The position numbers and the translations under genes are program-made. Of a DNA stretch of 64,000 bases, positions 7,176 through 16,591 are shown piece by piece; position 1 is the first letter of the stretch, and each line of letters opens with the position of its first letter. The notes beneath the pieces were generated by a model. That model ran no database searches. It worked only from the letters and a program-made list of their open reading frames with translations, and had not been told where the DNA came from. Origin of the DNA: Vibrio europaeus (GTDB lineage Bacteria; Pseudomonadota; Gammaproteobacteria; Enterobacterales; Vibrionaceae); assembly GCF_001695575.1 (NCBI RefSeq), contig NZ_LUAX01000007.1:1-64000 (forward strand), given 5' to 3'.

Positions 7176-8783
7176 TTGTTTACATTAGCAATCAGTTTGG
7201 TACTTATTGGCCTGTGCCTGCTTCTAGCGGGCTTAAAAACTGCGACTCAGATATGTAAGCAGACAAAACATGCGGGTTGGCGCTGGCTATACTTCTTGAT
7301 TGTGAGCTTTGTCGTCGGCTATTCATTTGTGCTGATGTCTCTACTGGCAGAACAAACAATTAGTCCAATTTTGCTCGGATTAAGCACGATTCTCTTTTGT
7401 GGCAGTATCTTCGTTTATACCGTCGTTTCCTACAGTTTCACCACCATAGTTCAACTTAAAACATTAGTGAGACAAGAAAAGTACAACGCTTTGCATGATC
7501 CTTTAACCAATTTGCCGAATCGTAAACACTGTATAGAAACAATCGAGCTACTAATTGAGCATGATAAACCCTTTGACCTGATGCTGCTTGATGTCGTCAA
7601 CTTTAAGCAGGTCAATGATGGCATGGGCCACTTTTGTGGAGACCAATTGTTGGTACAGATCGGACAACGTATTAGTTCATTGCTGGAGAAAGGCGACTTC
7701 CTAGCTCGAATAGGCGGTGATGAATTCATCGTTATCACTCCACTACGTCCTGAGTTAGACATAAAACATGCTGCTAAGAGAATTAATCAAGAGCTTCACC
7801 TCCCCTTCTCTGTTGATGGTTTTGAACTCACCACAAGCGCTAGCATAGGCATTAGTCAGTTTCCGTTGCATGGCACTGATGCAGAGCAAATGATCAACGC
7901 GTCAGACATCGCAATGTATTGGGCGAAAAAAGCTGGAAGGCCTTTTGCGATTTACGACGACAGTATGAGCCAAGGTGCGAGAAGAAAACTCGAAATTTCG
8001 CGCAACATAGATAAAGCCCTAGAAGAGAATGAGTTTCAAATCTACTACCAACCTATCTTGTGTAGCGTCCATGGCATTGTCAGTGGCTATGAAGCCTTGA
8101 TTCGCTGGATAACTAAAGATGGAACGACCATTAGCCCGATCGATTTCATCCCCATCGCCGAGCACAGCAACAAAATCACGTCGATTACTGCTTGGGTACT
8201 TGATCAAGTTACACAAGATATCAAAACGTTTGAAACCCAAGGTATCCGCTACCCGATACACGTCAATCTTTCAGCTAAGGACTTAATGGGTTCTAAGCTA
8301 GAAACCAAACTGCTAGAGCTAATAGAAAAAAATAACAAGATTACTGATTTTATTGTTCTAGAAATAACCGAAAGCACCGCAATTAATCGCCTGAGAAGCC
8401 CTGAAAAACTTCTAGAGAACATCCGAAAGCTCGGTTTTAAGATCAGTCTAGATGATTTTGGTACAGGATATTCATCGCTTTCTCTATTAAGAGACTTACC
8501 CGTTGACCAAATTAAGATCGACCGTTCGTTTTTGTACAAGCTAGACAACAACGAGCGAAATGGTTCAATCGTAGCGAATGCGATATCGCTTGCTCATGGG
8601 CTTGGCTACACCGTGGTGGCGGAAGGCGTAGAAGATGAAACTGTGCTCGATATTCTTAAGAGCCAAGGATGTGACTACATACAAGGCTTTTACTACAGCC
8701 CACCGTTGGAGATTCATAGCGCCATCAATTGGACTTTATTGCACAACCCTCCAATCATTTCAGAGCTTGCCAAAATAAACTAA
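7176..8783 (+). CDS. Membrane-bound GGDEF-EAL cyclic-di-GMP enzyme
   Basis: 535 residues. Two or three transmembrane segments fill about residues 1-90 without a recognisable sensor domain. The GGDEF domain (about 105-265) has an intact RIGGDEF motif but no RxxD inhibitory site before it. The EAL domain (about 280-525) keeps YEALIRW, EITES, DDFGTGYSSL, KIDRSF and VAEGVE, so phosphodiesterase activity is expected. The protein could therefore make and degrade c-di-GMP, and which activity dominates cannot be told. The start is a TTG with GAGAGG just upstream. It is transcribed convergently with the TonB receptor gene. Confidence 0.88.
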   Translation: MFTLAISLVLIGLCLLLAGLKTATQICKQTKHAGWRWLYFLIVSFVVGYSFVLMSLLAEQTISPILLGLSTILFCGSIFVYTVVSYSFTTIVQLKTLVRQEKYNALHDPLTNLPNRKHCIETIELLIEHDKPFDLMLLDVVNFKQVNDGMGHFCGDQLLVQIGQRISSLLEKGDFLARIGGDEFIVITPLRPELDIKHAAKRINQELHLPFSVDGFELTTSASIGISQFPLHGTDAEQMINASDIAMYWAKKAGRPFAIYDDSMSQGARRKLEISRNIDKALEENEFQIYYQPILCSVHGIVSGYEALIRWITKDGTTISPIDFIPIAEHSNKITSITAWVLDQVTQDIKTFETQGIRYPIHVNLSAKDLMGSKLETKLLELIEKNNKITDFIVLEITESTAINRLRSPEKLLENIRKLGFKISLDDFGTGYSSLSLLRDLPVDQIKIDRSFLYKLDNNERNGSIVANAISLAHGLGYTVVAEGVEDETVLDILKSQGCDYIQGFYYSPPLEIHSAINWTLLHNPPIISELAKIN

Positions 8784-8787
8784 AAAA

Positions 8788-8805
8788 GCTGCCCCGAAGG
8801 ACAGC
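8788..8805 (-). terminator. UUCG-tetraloop terminator of the TonB receptor gene
   Basis: On the minus strand the stem GCTGTCC/GGGCAGC closes a UUCG loop (one U-G pair) and is followed by six T. It abuts the stop of the convergent GGDEF-EAL gene. Confidence 0.75.
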
Positions 8806-8850
8806 AAATTGTTCAAAGTTCAAATGGATCAAATAAAGCCAAAAGTTAAG

Positions 8851-10854
8851 TTAGAACTGGTAAGCTGCGGACAGCTTGAAGTTGCGGCCGGGCTCATAAT
8901 CATCCGCGATAATGCCCCGTGCGTCACCTGTTTTAGAGGCATGCGATACATAAGCTTCGTCAAAGATGTTGTCGAGCCCGAACGTAACCGATAGATCTTC
9001 GACATTTGAAGGAATCCACTGAGCATAAAGGTTATGTACGTTGTAACCCTCCTTCACCGCTTTGCCTTCGAGGACATTGTTTTCTTCTAAAACGACAATC
9101 GATGTCCAACCAAACAAGACGTCAATCGAATCTGCTTGGTAATCTAAAGTCAGCGCTATGCTATCACCAATGTCCATGCTTCTGTCATTGGCATCGAGTA
9201 CTGGGCCTCCGCTAGTCACATCTTTGTTATCTGAGCGAGAGTAAGACAACTTCGAGTTAAAGGCTTCATATCCATACGTTGCGCTTAGCTCAAAACCGGT
9301 AAACTCAACATCTCCTTTGTTGTAGATTAAGTAACCTTTCGTAGAGCTTTGATAAGCTTCGGCGATGTAATCGTCAATTTGAGTTTTAAAGGCAGTTAAA
9401 CTCGCTCCAAAGAAATGGCTGTTTACTTGCTTATTGAAGCGAACACCACCTTGAGTGTTTTGACCTGTTTCCGCTTTAATATCACTCGCTAAATGCGTTG
9501 TTGGTTGGTATTTAATAAAGGTTTCAAGCAGTTCCGGGCCTTTAAACAAGCTTCTTGTGCTCGCGAACAGAGTCCAGTCATTGGTTACGTCCCACTCTGT
9601 CGCAAGCGACCAAGTCACATCATCAAAATTCGAAGTGCCGGTTGCTGCTTTACGCTTGTAATCATCGTAACGAACACCCGCAGTCACTGACCAAAAATCG
9701 GTAATGTACATTTGGTTTTCAGCAAAGTAGGCACTATTGATTGCAGATTCGTCAGCAAATACGACGCCGCCATAGATACTCTTACTGGTTTTGTCTATGT
9801 AATCCAAGCCGTAAGTGACGGTATTATCTAAACGGCCAATTTGGTAATCGCTTTGGAATTTGGCATTTGCGCCAACGTTTTTGTTTTCGGCACTATTTAC
9901 CGACAAGCGGTCGCCCGGCCAACGGCTAGTCACAGCTGATTCATCACGCACAATTTCAGTTTGGCTAGAATACAGCGTCACCTTACCTTTATGAACATCA
10001 CCTTTTAGTTCATAAGACAAAGTCACCGTATCACGATCATAATCCGTTGGAATAGTTTCAGTACCTGAACGCTCATTATTTGCCGAACCTGACCAATCAG
10101 GGCGCGGACTGTAATCACCGCTATCACGATACAGATCGTAAGCAAGCTCAAATCGGTGAAGCTCGGAAGGCTCGTAACCTAGTTTGCCAAGAATATTATA
10201 AGTGTCGCCTTTTACGCCAAAGGTCTCATTACCATTACCATCTTTGAAGTTATCTCTTGAAACCCAGTTGCCATACAGCATGGAATCAAACTTCTCACCC
10301 AATAGCCCATAGAATGTTGCCGACCCTTGCTGGCTTGCATTGCTTGCGTAACCGCCATAGACGCGCGTACCAAACTTCTCCTCTCCGCGTAACAGATCTT
10401 TCGCATCTTTAGTTTCGAAGTAAACCGAACCACCAAGGCCATTTTGCGTCACTGAGTTGTTACCGACTTGAATCTCAGCCGTCTTAAGAATATCTGGGTT
10501 TAAGGTGAGGTTACCAATGTGGTGGAACATATTGGCGTGTTGAGAAGCGCCATCTAAGCGAATATCTAAGTCTGTTTCACCAAGGCCACGAATGTTGATT
10601 CGTTGGTTAACTGAGTGGGTACCGCCCACATCTACACCTGGCACATCACGCAGAAGATCCGACATATGGTCCGCTTGTTTAAGTGACATATCGCCCGCAC
10701 CAAGCGATTCTGAGCTACTCGAAACCTTAGTTCCCCATACGACAACATCTTCTAAGTGAGTGACCTCTTGAGCTACCGCGCCACTACTAAGCGCTGACCA
10801 TACAGCAAGAGTGAGCAAAGAGAGGTTTTGGGGGCGATTGGTTACCCTTTTCAT
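8851..10854 (-). CDS. TonB-dependent outer-membrane receptor, probably siderophore
   Basis: 667 residues. A signal peptide (about 1-28) precedes a TonB-box-like segment (HLEDVVVWGTKV), the plug domain (about 40-160, with INIRGLGETDLDIRLDGA) and a 22-strand barrel ending in the aromatic AAYQF. The segment SLFKGPELLETF resembles the FRAP box region of this superfamily. It diverges from an AraC-type regulator and has a Fur-like box in the shared promoter. This is the arrangement of vibrio xenosiderophore receptors such as DesA/DesR, or the VctA receptor near vctPDGC. The ligand cannot be decided from sequence; vibriobactin/enterobactin-type or ferrioxamine are candidates. Confidence 0.85.
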   Translation of the reverse strand: MKRVTNRPQNLSLLTLAVWSALSSGAVAQEVTHLEDVVVWGTKVSSSSESLGAGDMSLKQADHMSDLLRDVPGVDVGGTHSVNQRINIRGLGETDLDIRLDGASQHANMFHHIGNLTLNPDILKTAEIQVGNNSVTQNGLGGSVYFETKDAKDLLRGEEKFGTRVYGGYASNASQQGSATFYGLLGEKFDSMLYGNWVSRDNFKDGNGNETFGVKGDTYNILGKLGYEPSELHRFELAYDLYRDSGDYSPRPDWSGSANNERSGTETIPTDYDRDTVTLSYELKGDVHKGKVTLYSSQTEIVRDESAVTSRWPGDRLSVNSAENKNVGANAKFQSDYQIGRLDNTVTYGLDYIDKTSKSIYGGVVFADESAINSAYFAENQMYITDFWSVTAGVRYDDYKRKAATGTSNFDDVTWSLATEWDVTNDWTLFASTRSLFKGPELLETFIKYQPTTHLASDIKAETGQNTQGGVRFNKQVNSHFFGASLTAFKTQIDDYIAEAYQSSTKGYLIYNKGDVEFTGFELSATYGYEAFNSKLSYSRSDNKDVTSGGPVLDANDRSMDIGDSIALTLDYQADSIDVLFGWTSIVVLEENNVLEGKAVKEGYNVHNLYAQWIPSNVEDLSVTFGLDNIFDEAYVSHASKTGDARGIIADDYEPGRNFKLSAAYQF

Positions 10855-10870
10855 GCGACTATCCCTAAAT

Positions 10871-10890
10871 GTAAATGATAATAATTCGCA
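10871..10890. promoter_or_regulatory. Fur box in the divergent receptor/regulator promoter
   Basis: GTAAATGATAATAATTCGCA resembles the Fur consensus GATAATGATAATCATTATC, with its AATGATAAT core intact. It lies between the receptor start (10854) and the AraC gene start, so iron repression of one or both is likely. Confidence 0.65.
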
Positions 10891-10970
10891 CGTATGATAT
10901 GGTTGTTATCGATTAACTAAAAGATTAATAGCTTATGCAAAACTGCATACTGCTTATGAGGAACTGCCAT

Positions 10971-11984
10971 ATGCCAACCGCTGAACTCAATACGCATAGA
11001 TTACGTAAAGTAGCCATTACTCAAAAAGTAGAAGAGTCAGAAAAACAGCTCATTGTCGGTGAGACTAAACATGGCAAAGCCCCGTTGGTTGAAGGGCAGT
11101 TTCTTTCGTACAACGTGGCCCAACGCGTCAATATGCACGGATGTAGAAGTCTAGAGCTACAAGATTCCAATGTTGTTTCTATGGCGCCCTCCTCGGTGAT
11201 CATAACCGTTCTACTCGAAGGCAAACTTAGATTTAGCTACGACGACTTAGAGTTTAAGCTAGACTCTAGTCAATGCGGAAAAGTCACTTTGGTTAATCTC
11301 AATCAGCCTACAAACTTCCGTCGACAGATCACTAAAAATAATTGCGTGATCAAACTCAATATCATGATGAACCATGATTGGATTAAAGCGCGTACTGATG
11401 GCAATTGTCAGGTTAGCCAATTCATTGCAAGCCATAAGAACTTTCTCCAATTTGATGTTACCCCCGAGATAGAAAGCTTAGTCACAAGCGCGATCAGCTT
11501 TTATCAAGCAAGCTCATTCGAAGAAAAAATCGCTCTAGAGTCCATCGCATTTCAACTTATGGAGTCAGTGTTTGGCAAGTTGGCAACCGAGAATTTCAAC
11601 TCTAAGCAGACAGACAAAAGTGCCGGAATACCATCATCAGTTGAAGATATTGTCTGTTATATAGAATCACACCTGGGTGATCCGCTATCTGTTGACCTCG
11701 TCGCTGAGCATTTCTCGATGAGTAGCTCTAATCTACAACGCAAATTTAAACAGCAACTTGGAGTGACCGTCAGTGGTTTTATTCGCAGGCGTCGACTTGA
11801 TGTGGCAAAACAACATTTGGAGCGTGGCTTAGTGACGATTACCGAAGCAGCCTATGAAGCAGGCTATAATCACCCCGCGAATTTTACCAATGCGTTCAAA
11901 AAAGTGTACGGCATTCCACCCATCTCGATTGCGACTCAAAACGAGAGTTCCACTCAGATTCAATCAACCCAACAAAGACATTAG
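10971..11984 (+). CDS. AraC-family transcriptional regulator of siderophore uptake
   Basis: 337 residues from the ATG at 10971, chosen because GAGGAA lies 8-10 bases upstream; in-frame ATGs at 10935 and 10956 lack this. The N-terminal part (about 1-220) is a divergent ligand-sensing region. The C-terminal 100 residues hold the two helix-turn-helix units (VDLVAEHFSMSSSNLQRKFKQ and ITEAAYEAGYNHPANFTNAFKK). The divergent pairing with a TonB receptor and the shared Fur box suggest that it activates the receptor gene when the ferric siderophore is present, as known for similar vibrio pairs. Confidence 0.85.
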   Translation: MPTAELNTHRLRKVAITQKVEESEKQLIVGETKHGKAPLVEGQFLSYNVAQRVNMHGCRSLELQDSNVVSMAPSSVIITVLLEGKLRFSYDDLEFKLDSSQCGKVTLVNLNQPTNFRRQITKNNCVIKLNIMMNHDWIKARTDGNCQVSQFIASHKNFLQFDVTPEIESLVTSAISFYQASSFEEKIALESIAFQLMESVFGKLATENFNSKQTDKSAGIPSSVEDIVCYIESHLGDPLSVDLVAEHFSMSSSNLQRKFKQQLGVTVSGFIRRRRLDVAKQHLERGLVTITEAAYEAGYNHPANFTNAFKKVYGIPPISIATQNESSTQIQSTQQRH

Positions 11985-12209
11985 ACACCAAACATTTGCA
12001 TCAGTTATGTGTAATGAACTGCTCTTATAAAAAAACCTAATGTAACAAATGGTTACAGGTATAACTCATTGAATATAAATAACAAAAATATCATTTTAAC
12101 ATTTTATTTTGTTTTGTGACCGTTTTGTGAACTTTCGTTTTAAAGTCTGCTCATCGTATAAACACGAGCAATGAAAGCCGAATTAAGGCTTAATAATATG
12201 GACTTTATC

Positions 12210-13262
12210 ATGAAAAAAACGATTCTAGCGGTTGCTATCGCATCTGTTTCTGCTTCTTCTTTTGCTGTTGAGCTTTACAACAATGACGGCACAACTTTTT
12301 CTATTAGCGGCCACGTTTCTGTAAACGTAAACGACTCTGAAAAAGGTGATGCTGACGTAGGTACTAACTCGCCACGTATCAACTTTAACGCGACTCAAGA
12401 GCTAGGTAACGGCTTTACTGCAGACGCTAAAGGTGAATGGGCACTAAACTACCTAAACGGTGGTGAGAATGCATTTACTACTCGTCTAGGTTACGTTGGT
12501 CTTTCGCACGACTCTTACGGCCGCGCTGTAGTAGGTACTCAGTGGGCACCTTACTACGATGTAGCAGGCGTTGCTGATATGCCAGTCGCGTTCGCGAACG
12601 ACTTTATCTACGACAACCACGGTGCGCTAGGTACAGGTCGTGCAGATAAAATGGTGAGCTACCGCAACGGTTTTGATTTTGAGCAAGCGGGTGAGCTATC
12701 TTTCGCTCTAGGTTGGCAAGGTACTAACGATGAGCAGGTTGAAGTTAACAATGCTACTACTGGCATCAAATACGATGACCGCGTTCAAGCAGCTCTATCA
12801 TACGCTATCGCTGACTTTAAACTAGGCTACACATACAACACGGGTGATTTTGTTGAAGGAACTTCAACGAAGAAAGAGAAAGCAAAATCTCACCTAGTAT
12901 CTGCTAAGTACGGTACTTACGGTAAAGGCGTTTATGTTGCTGGTGTATACGCATCTAACGAAAATATGAACAACGATGGAAGCACCGTCCCTCAACTTCT
13001 AGAAGAGAGTACAGCATACGAAGGTCTAGTTTCATATGCATTTGAAAACAGCCTAAACCTAATCATGAACTATGAGAAAGTTGAAGGTAAAGTAACTAAG
13101 TCTTCAGAAAAAGGCACTGCGCGCGAAGAGCTTGCTCTACAAGCTGAGTACAACTTCACACCTAAGTTTATCACTTACACGGCTTACCAGTTCGATCTAA
13201 ACGACAAGAACAAGCGTGAAACAGATAACAAGTGGCTAATCGGTGCTCGTTACTACCTATAA
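12210..13262 (+). CDS. Outer-membrane porin, OmpC/OmpU superfamily
   Basis: 350 residues from the ATG at 12210, which begins the signal peptide MKKTILAVAIASVSASSFA (cleavage before VELYN). Two upstream in-frame ATGs would add an untypical extension. The mature protein alternates short strands with loops, has the general-porin motif around GFTADAKGEWAL and GRAVVGTQWAPYYD (constriction loop region), and ends in ARYYL with a terminal hydrophobic residue for BAM recognition. It forms passive diffusion trimers. Codon use is strongly biased (GGT, CGT, CTA), which suggests high expression. A strong terminator follows. Confidence 0.9.
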   Translation: MKKTILAVAIASVSASSFAVELYNNDGTTFSISGHVSVNVNDSEKGDADVGTNSPRINFNATQELGNGFTADAKGEWALNYLNGGENAFTTRLGYVGLSHDSYGRAVVGTQWAPYYDVAGVADMPVAFANDFIYDNHGALGTGRADKMVSYRNGFDFEQAGELSFALGWQGTNDEQVEVNNATTGIKYDDRVQAALSYAIADFKLGYTYNTGDFVEGTSTKKEKAKSHLVSAKYGTYGKGVYVAGVYASNENMNNDGSTVPQLLEESTAYEGLVSYAFENSLNLIMNYEKVEGKVTKSSEKGTAREELALQAEYNFTPKFITYTAYQFDLNDKNKRETDNKWLIGARYYL

Positions 13263-13302
13263 GCTCTAAAAAGCTGTCCAAACTGCTGACCAATTTCAGC
13301 GC

Positions 13303-13331
13303 AGCCCACCTCTTGTAGGTGGGCTTTTTTA
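13303..13331 (+). terminator. Terminator of the porin gene
   Basis: AGCCCACCT-CTTGT-AGGTGGGCT, a perfect 9-bp stem running into six to seven T. Confidence 0.9.
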
Positions 13332-13420
13332 CGTCTAGCGCTTTAAACTTGAGGACAAAAGTAGTAAAAAGATCGCACCTATTTGAAGTATTGCATTCGA
13401 CTCTGTTTTAAGGAATGGCT

Positions 13421-13813
13421 ATGAATATTGGTGTTGTCTCGAAACTGACGGGATTATCAAGCAAATCAATCCGCCTCTATGAAGACAAGGGGTTAATCAC
13501 TGCCCCACTGCGTAGTGAATCCGGTTATCGTGAATACTCCCAACAACACGTCAATCAATTGAACCTTATCTCTCGCGCTAAGAATGCTGGGTTTTCTCTG
13601 GTTGAGTGTAAAGAGTTTGTCCATTTAGCCTCTAACCCAAATCGTAAGAGCAGCGAAGTCAAAGCGAAAGCGAAAGAGAAGCTCAAAGAGGTCGAGCTAA
13701 AAATTCGAGAGTTAAAAGAGATTGAAAAACAGCTCAAGAGTTGGGTGTCTGCCTGCCCAGGAGATTCTGGCAGTAACTGTCCAATTATCGAAGACTTAAC
13801 GAAGAAAGAGTAA
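13421..13813 (+). CDS. cueR: CueR-type MerR-family copper-responsive regulator
   Basis: 130 residues from the second ATG (13421), which gives AAGGA a proper 7-base spacing and matches the usual MNI start; the ATG two codons upstream sits too close. The N-terminal winged helix is typical (SSKSIRLYEDKGLI), followed by a coiled coil (about 75-108). The C-terminal metal loop CPGDSGSNCPII has the two cysteines of Cu(I)-sensing CueR proteins. No copA ATPase or copper chaperone is in the neighbourhood, so its targets lie elsewhere. Confidence 0.85.
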   Translation: MNIGVVSKLTGLSSKSIRLYEDKGLITAPLRSESGYREYSQQHVNQLNLISRAKNAGFSLVECKEFVHLASNPNRKSSEVKAKAKEKLKEVELKIRELKEIEKQLKSWVSACPGDSGSNCPIIEDLTKKE

Positions 13814-13833
13814 TCTCTAGCCCCCTAATAGCA

Positions 13834-13858
13834 AAAGACCTCCGATTTGGAGGTCTTT
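13834..13858. terminator. Bidirectional terminator between cueR and the vct operon
   Basis: AAAGACCTCC-GATTT-GGAGGTCTTT, a perfect 10-bp stem with A and T tails on both sides. It serves the convergent genes on either side. Confidence 0.85.
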
Positions 13859-13875
13859 CAGTTATGGATTAAGCC

Positions 13876-14631
13876 TTAATAATAAGTACACATACGTTTA
13901 CCATCCACTTCAATAATATTGAATGGGGTTTCGTAAATGCTTTCTAAAATATCCGACTGAATCACCTCTTCCACACTGCCCTGCGCCACTACCTTGCCCT
14001 TCTTCAGCGCGATGATTCTGTCTGAGTAACAGGCTGCAAAGTTAATGTCATGAATCACAACCACAACCGCTTTTTTCATCTCATGAGCAAGTCGCCCAAC
14101 ATTGCGCATGATTTGCAAGGAGTGCTTAATGTCTAAGTTATTCAGTGGCTCATCCAAAAACACGTAATCGGTGTCCTGCGCCATAACCATGGCAATAAAA
14201 GACAGTTGTCTTTGGCCACCACTTAACTCATCGAGATATTTATGTTGAATTTCAACTAGATCAAGGTATTCAATCGCTTTGTTGATCACAGTCTGATCTT
14301 CGTCCGTTAACTTACCTTGTGAATAAGGAAAACGACCAAAGGCGATCATCTCTCTTACAGTAAAGCGCATAGTGATGTTGTTTGCTTGGCGCAGTACCGC
14401 CAACCTTTTCGCCAGCTCTTTGGTATCCCATTGACTTAGCTCTTTGCAATCAATCAGTACTTCACCTTCGTCCTTACTGACGAGGCGACTCGCCATAGAA
14501 AGTAAGGTACTTTTCCCTGCCCCGTTTGGGCCAATAATGGAGGTAACTTTACCTTTTTCGAACTCTGCGCTCGCGCTATCCACCACTTTGGTTTGACCAA
14601 ACACTTTGGTCAGGCTTTTCATTGAAATCAT
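13876..14631 (-). CDS. vctC: Iron-siderophore ABC transporter ATPase
   Basis: 251 residues. It has Walker A GPNGAGKST, the Q-loop region LRQANNITMRF, the signature LSGGQRQLS and Walker B YVFLDEP followed by LDIKHSLQIM. It energises import of ferric siderophore (catecholate in V. cholerae Vct) through the two permeases encoded just upstream. It is the last gene of a four-gene minus-strand operon, 7 bp after the second permease. The symbol rests on the gene order and the neighbouring receptor, as in V. cholerae; FatBCD/YclNOPQ-type importers are close relatives. Confidence 0.85.
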   Translation of the reverse strand: MISMKSLTKVFGQTKVVDSASAEFEKGKVTSIIGPNGAGKSTLLSMASRLVSKDEGEVLIDCKELSQWDTKELAKRLAVLRQANNITMRFTVREMIAFGRFPYSQGKLTDEDQTVINKAIEYLDLVEIQHKYLDELSGGQRQLSFIAMVMAQDTDYVFLDEPLNNLDIKHSLQIMRNVGRLAHEMKKAVVVVIHDINFAACYSDRIIALKKGKVVAQGSVEEVIQSDILESIYETPFNIIEVDGKRMCTYY

Positions 14632-14638
14632 AATAGAC

Positions 14639-15589
14639 CTACACGATTTTGTTGCGCAGCAACATGGTTAAGAAGTAAATACCGCCAATAAAGTTGATCA
14701 CCACACTGATTGTGGTTGAGAAACCAAATAGGTTTTCGACTATCCACTGTCCACTGAGCAGTGAAGCCACTGAAAGTAGCGAAACACCCACCAGCAGAAT
14801 TTGGTGCTGGAAGGACTTAAACAGTTCGCGCGCTAGGTTGGTGACCAGTAAGCCGAAGAACATGATCGGGCCAATTAAGGCAGTCGAAATCGCGATAAGT
14901 GCAGCACTTAACACGAGGACTTGCAACGTCACTTTTTTTACATCGACACCAAGACTTGTCGCGTTGTCTTTGTCTAACCAAAACACATCCAGAACACGAT
15001 GTAATCGGTATAAGGCAGCACTGATCGCCAGCAACAATGGAGCGCAGTAGTAGACTAGCTCGACTTTGACGTTGTTAAAGCTAGCAAACATATTCGCTTG
15101 AACAGAAGCAAAGTCATTTGGGTCCATCAGCATAACAAAAAAGGATGAAATGCTGCCAAACAGCTGCCCTAGGATGACTCCAAGCAGGAGCAGTACCATC
15201 AGGTTTTGCCGCTCACCTCTAAAATAGAAACTAAACAGCAATAGAGAGAAGCCAAGCATCACCACAACAGACAAGCTGAAGTTGAAGTATGCGTTCAAGG
15301 CAAAGCTACTCATGCCACCAAAAATAACCACCACCAACACTTGAGTAAACATGTATAGGGAATCAAAGCCCATAATACTTGGGGTAAGGATACGGTTGTG
15401 AGTAATCGTCTGGAACACCAATGCCGATTGACCAATCGCGATACCCGCAATGACCATAGCCAGCACTTTAGGTACTCGACGTGACAGAAAATATTGATAG
15501 TTGTCGGCATTCAGGCCAATACCAATAAACAGAAAGCAAAATACGAGTGCAATGATCGCCAGCCCGATAAGTTTGGTTCTATCAAGCAT
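14639..15589 (-). CDS. vctG: Iron-siderophore ABC transporter permease, second subunit
   Basis: 316 residues from the ATG at 15589, chosen for the AAGGGG site just upstream; a start 45 bases earlier would run deep into the preceding gene. FecCD/BtuC family: about nine or ten transmembrane helices and the conserved GPIMFFGLLVTNLAREL loop that contacts the ATPase. It overlaps the end of the first permease gene by 8 bp, indicating translational coupling. It forms the inner-membrane channel with that protein. Confidence 0.82.
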   Translation of the reverse strand: MLDRTKLIGLAIIALVFCFLFIGIGLNADNYQYFLSRRVPKVLAMVIAGIAIGQSALVFQTITHNRILTPSIMGFDSLYMFTQVLVVVIFGGMSSFALNAYFNFSLSVVVMLGFSLLLFSFYFRGERQNLMVLLLLGVILGQLFGSISSFFVMLMDPNDFASVQANMFASFNNVKVELVYYCAPLLLAISAALYRLHRVLDVFWLDKDNATSLGVDVKKVTLQVLVLSAALIAISTALIGPIMFFGLLVTNLARELFKSFQHQILLVGVSLLSVASLLSGQWIVENLFGFSTTISVVINFIGGIYFLTMLLRNKIV

Positions 15590-16517
15590 GCTTTTGCCCC
15601 TTAAGAATAAAGAAGATAAACACCGCTCCGCCAAGAATACTGATAATGGTAGAAATAGGGATCTCGTAAGGGAAGATAATCACGCGTCCTGCCAAGTCGC
15701 AGCATAGAACAATAAGCGCTCCGAGAATGGCGGTTAGAGGGATGTTTTTGCGTAGGTTGTCACCAAAGAATCGGCTAACGAGGTTAGGTACTATCAAGCC
15801 TAAAAATGGCAGCATACCGACAATCATCACCACCGTCGCCGACATCACTGACACCAGTAATACGCCAATCACTAACACCTGCTGATAGTTCAAACCGAGG
15901 TTGGTCGCAAAGTCTTTGCCTAGCCCTACCGCAGAGATCCTTGCAGCATACAAGTAACTGAAGATGGCGACTGGAATCGCGATGTAGAGCAACTCGTAGT
16001 CACCCTGTAACAAGTTAGCGAAGTTCGCTACTGTCCAACTAGAGAGATTTTGTAGAGCATCATATTTATAGGCGATGAATGTTGCTAAAGAATCAACGAC
16101 ATTACCAAAGATGATACCCACTAAAGGAACAAAAATGGCGTTTTTAAATTGGATGCGATTGATAAACTGAACAAACAGCAGTGTACCTGCCATAGAGACA
16201 CCGAAAATCAGCCACAGTTGTGTGCCATTGCCGAATAGTACTAGGCTCAATACATAACCTAACATGGCGCACTCGATGGTGCCTGAGGTCGACGGTGACG
16301 CAAATCGGTTTTGGCTAATTTGCTGCATAATGAGACCAGCGATACTCAATCCTGCCCCCGCCAGCAACACGGCAACAAGACGAGGAATACGACTTGTCCA
16401 GAATAGATGCCAGCTATTTAGATCACCGGCAATTAAAGAAGCGAGATTTAGCTGCCCCACTCCAACAAACAGTGACGCGATACTCAATACTATCAACGCC
16501 AACAACAACTTTTTCAC
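15582..16517 (-). CDS. vctD: Iron-siderophore ABC transporter permease, first subunit
   Basis: 311 residues, GTG start with AGAGAA upstream. FecCD-family permease: hydrophobic throughout, with the typical RIPRLVAVLLAGAGLSIAGLIMQ opening region (about 44-67) and the ATPase-contact loop GMLPFLGLIVPNLVSRFFG (about 232-250). It lies 74 bp downstream of the binding-protein gene, separated by a stable hairpin, and overlaps the next permease gene. Confidence 0.82.
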   Translation of the reverse strand: MKKLLLALIVLSIASLFVGVGQLNLASLIAGDLNSWHLFWTSRIPRLVAVLLAGAGLSIAGLIMQQISQNRFASPSTSGTIECAMLGYVLSLVLFGNGTQLWLIFGVSMAGTLLFVQFINRIQFKNAIFVPLVGIIFGNVVDSLATFIAYKYDALQNLSSWTVANFANLLQGDYELLYIAIPVAIFSYLYAARISAVGLGKDFATNLGLNYQQVLVIGVLLVSVMSATVVMIVGMLPFLGLIVPNLVSRFFGDNLRKNIPLTAILGALIVLCCDLAGRVIIFPYEIPISTIISILGGAVFIFFILKGQKHA

Positions 16518-16540
16518 TTGCTTTTCTCTTTAGCACAAAA

Positions 16541-16566
16541 GCCTCAAGCACAAAAATGCTTGAGGC
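16541..16566 (-). terminator. Intercistronic hairpin between vctP and vctD
   Basis: GCCTCAAGCA-CAAAAA-TGCTTGAGGC is a perfect 10-bp stem. On the minus strand it is followed by TTTTGTG, a weak T tract. It probably attenuates read-through or protects the 3' end of the vctP message, so that binding protein exceeds permease. Confidence 0.7.
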
Positions 16567-16591
16567 CAGTTTTTATAATTCTTATGTTCTG

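Noticed and set aside
10935..10970. Longer AraC start at 10935
   Set aside because: The start at 10971 has a proper GAGGAA site; the extension MQNCILLMRNCH lacks one and would overlap the probable promoter.
12100..12150. CRP site upstream of the porin
   Set aside because: TGTGACCGTTTTGTGAA has two half-sites in the same orientation, not the inverted pair CRP needs.
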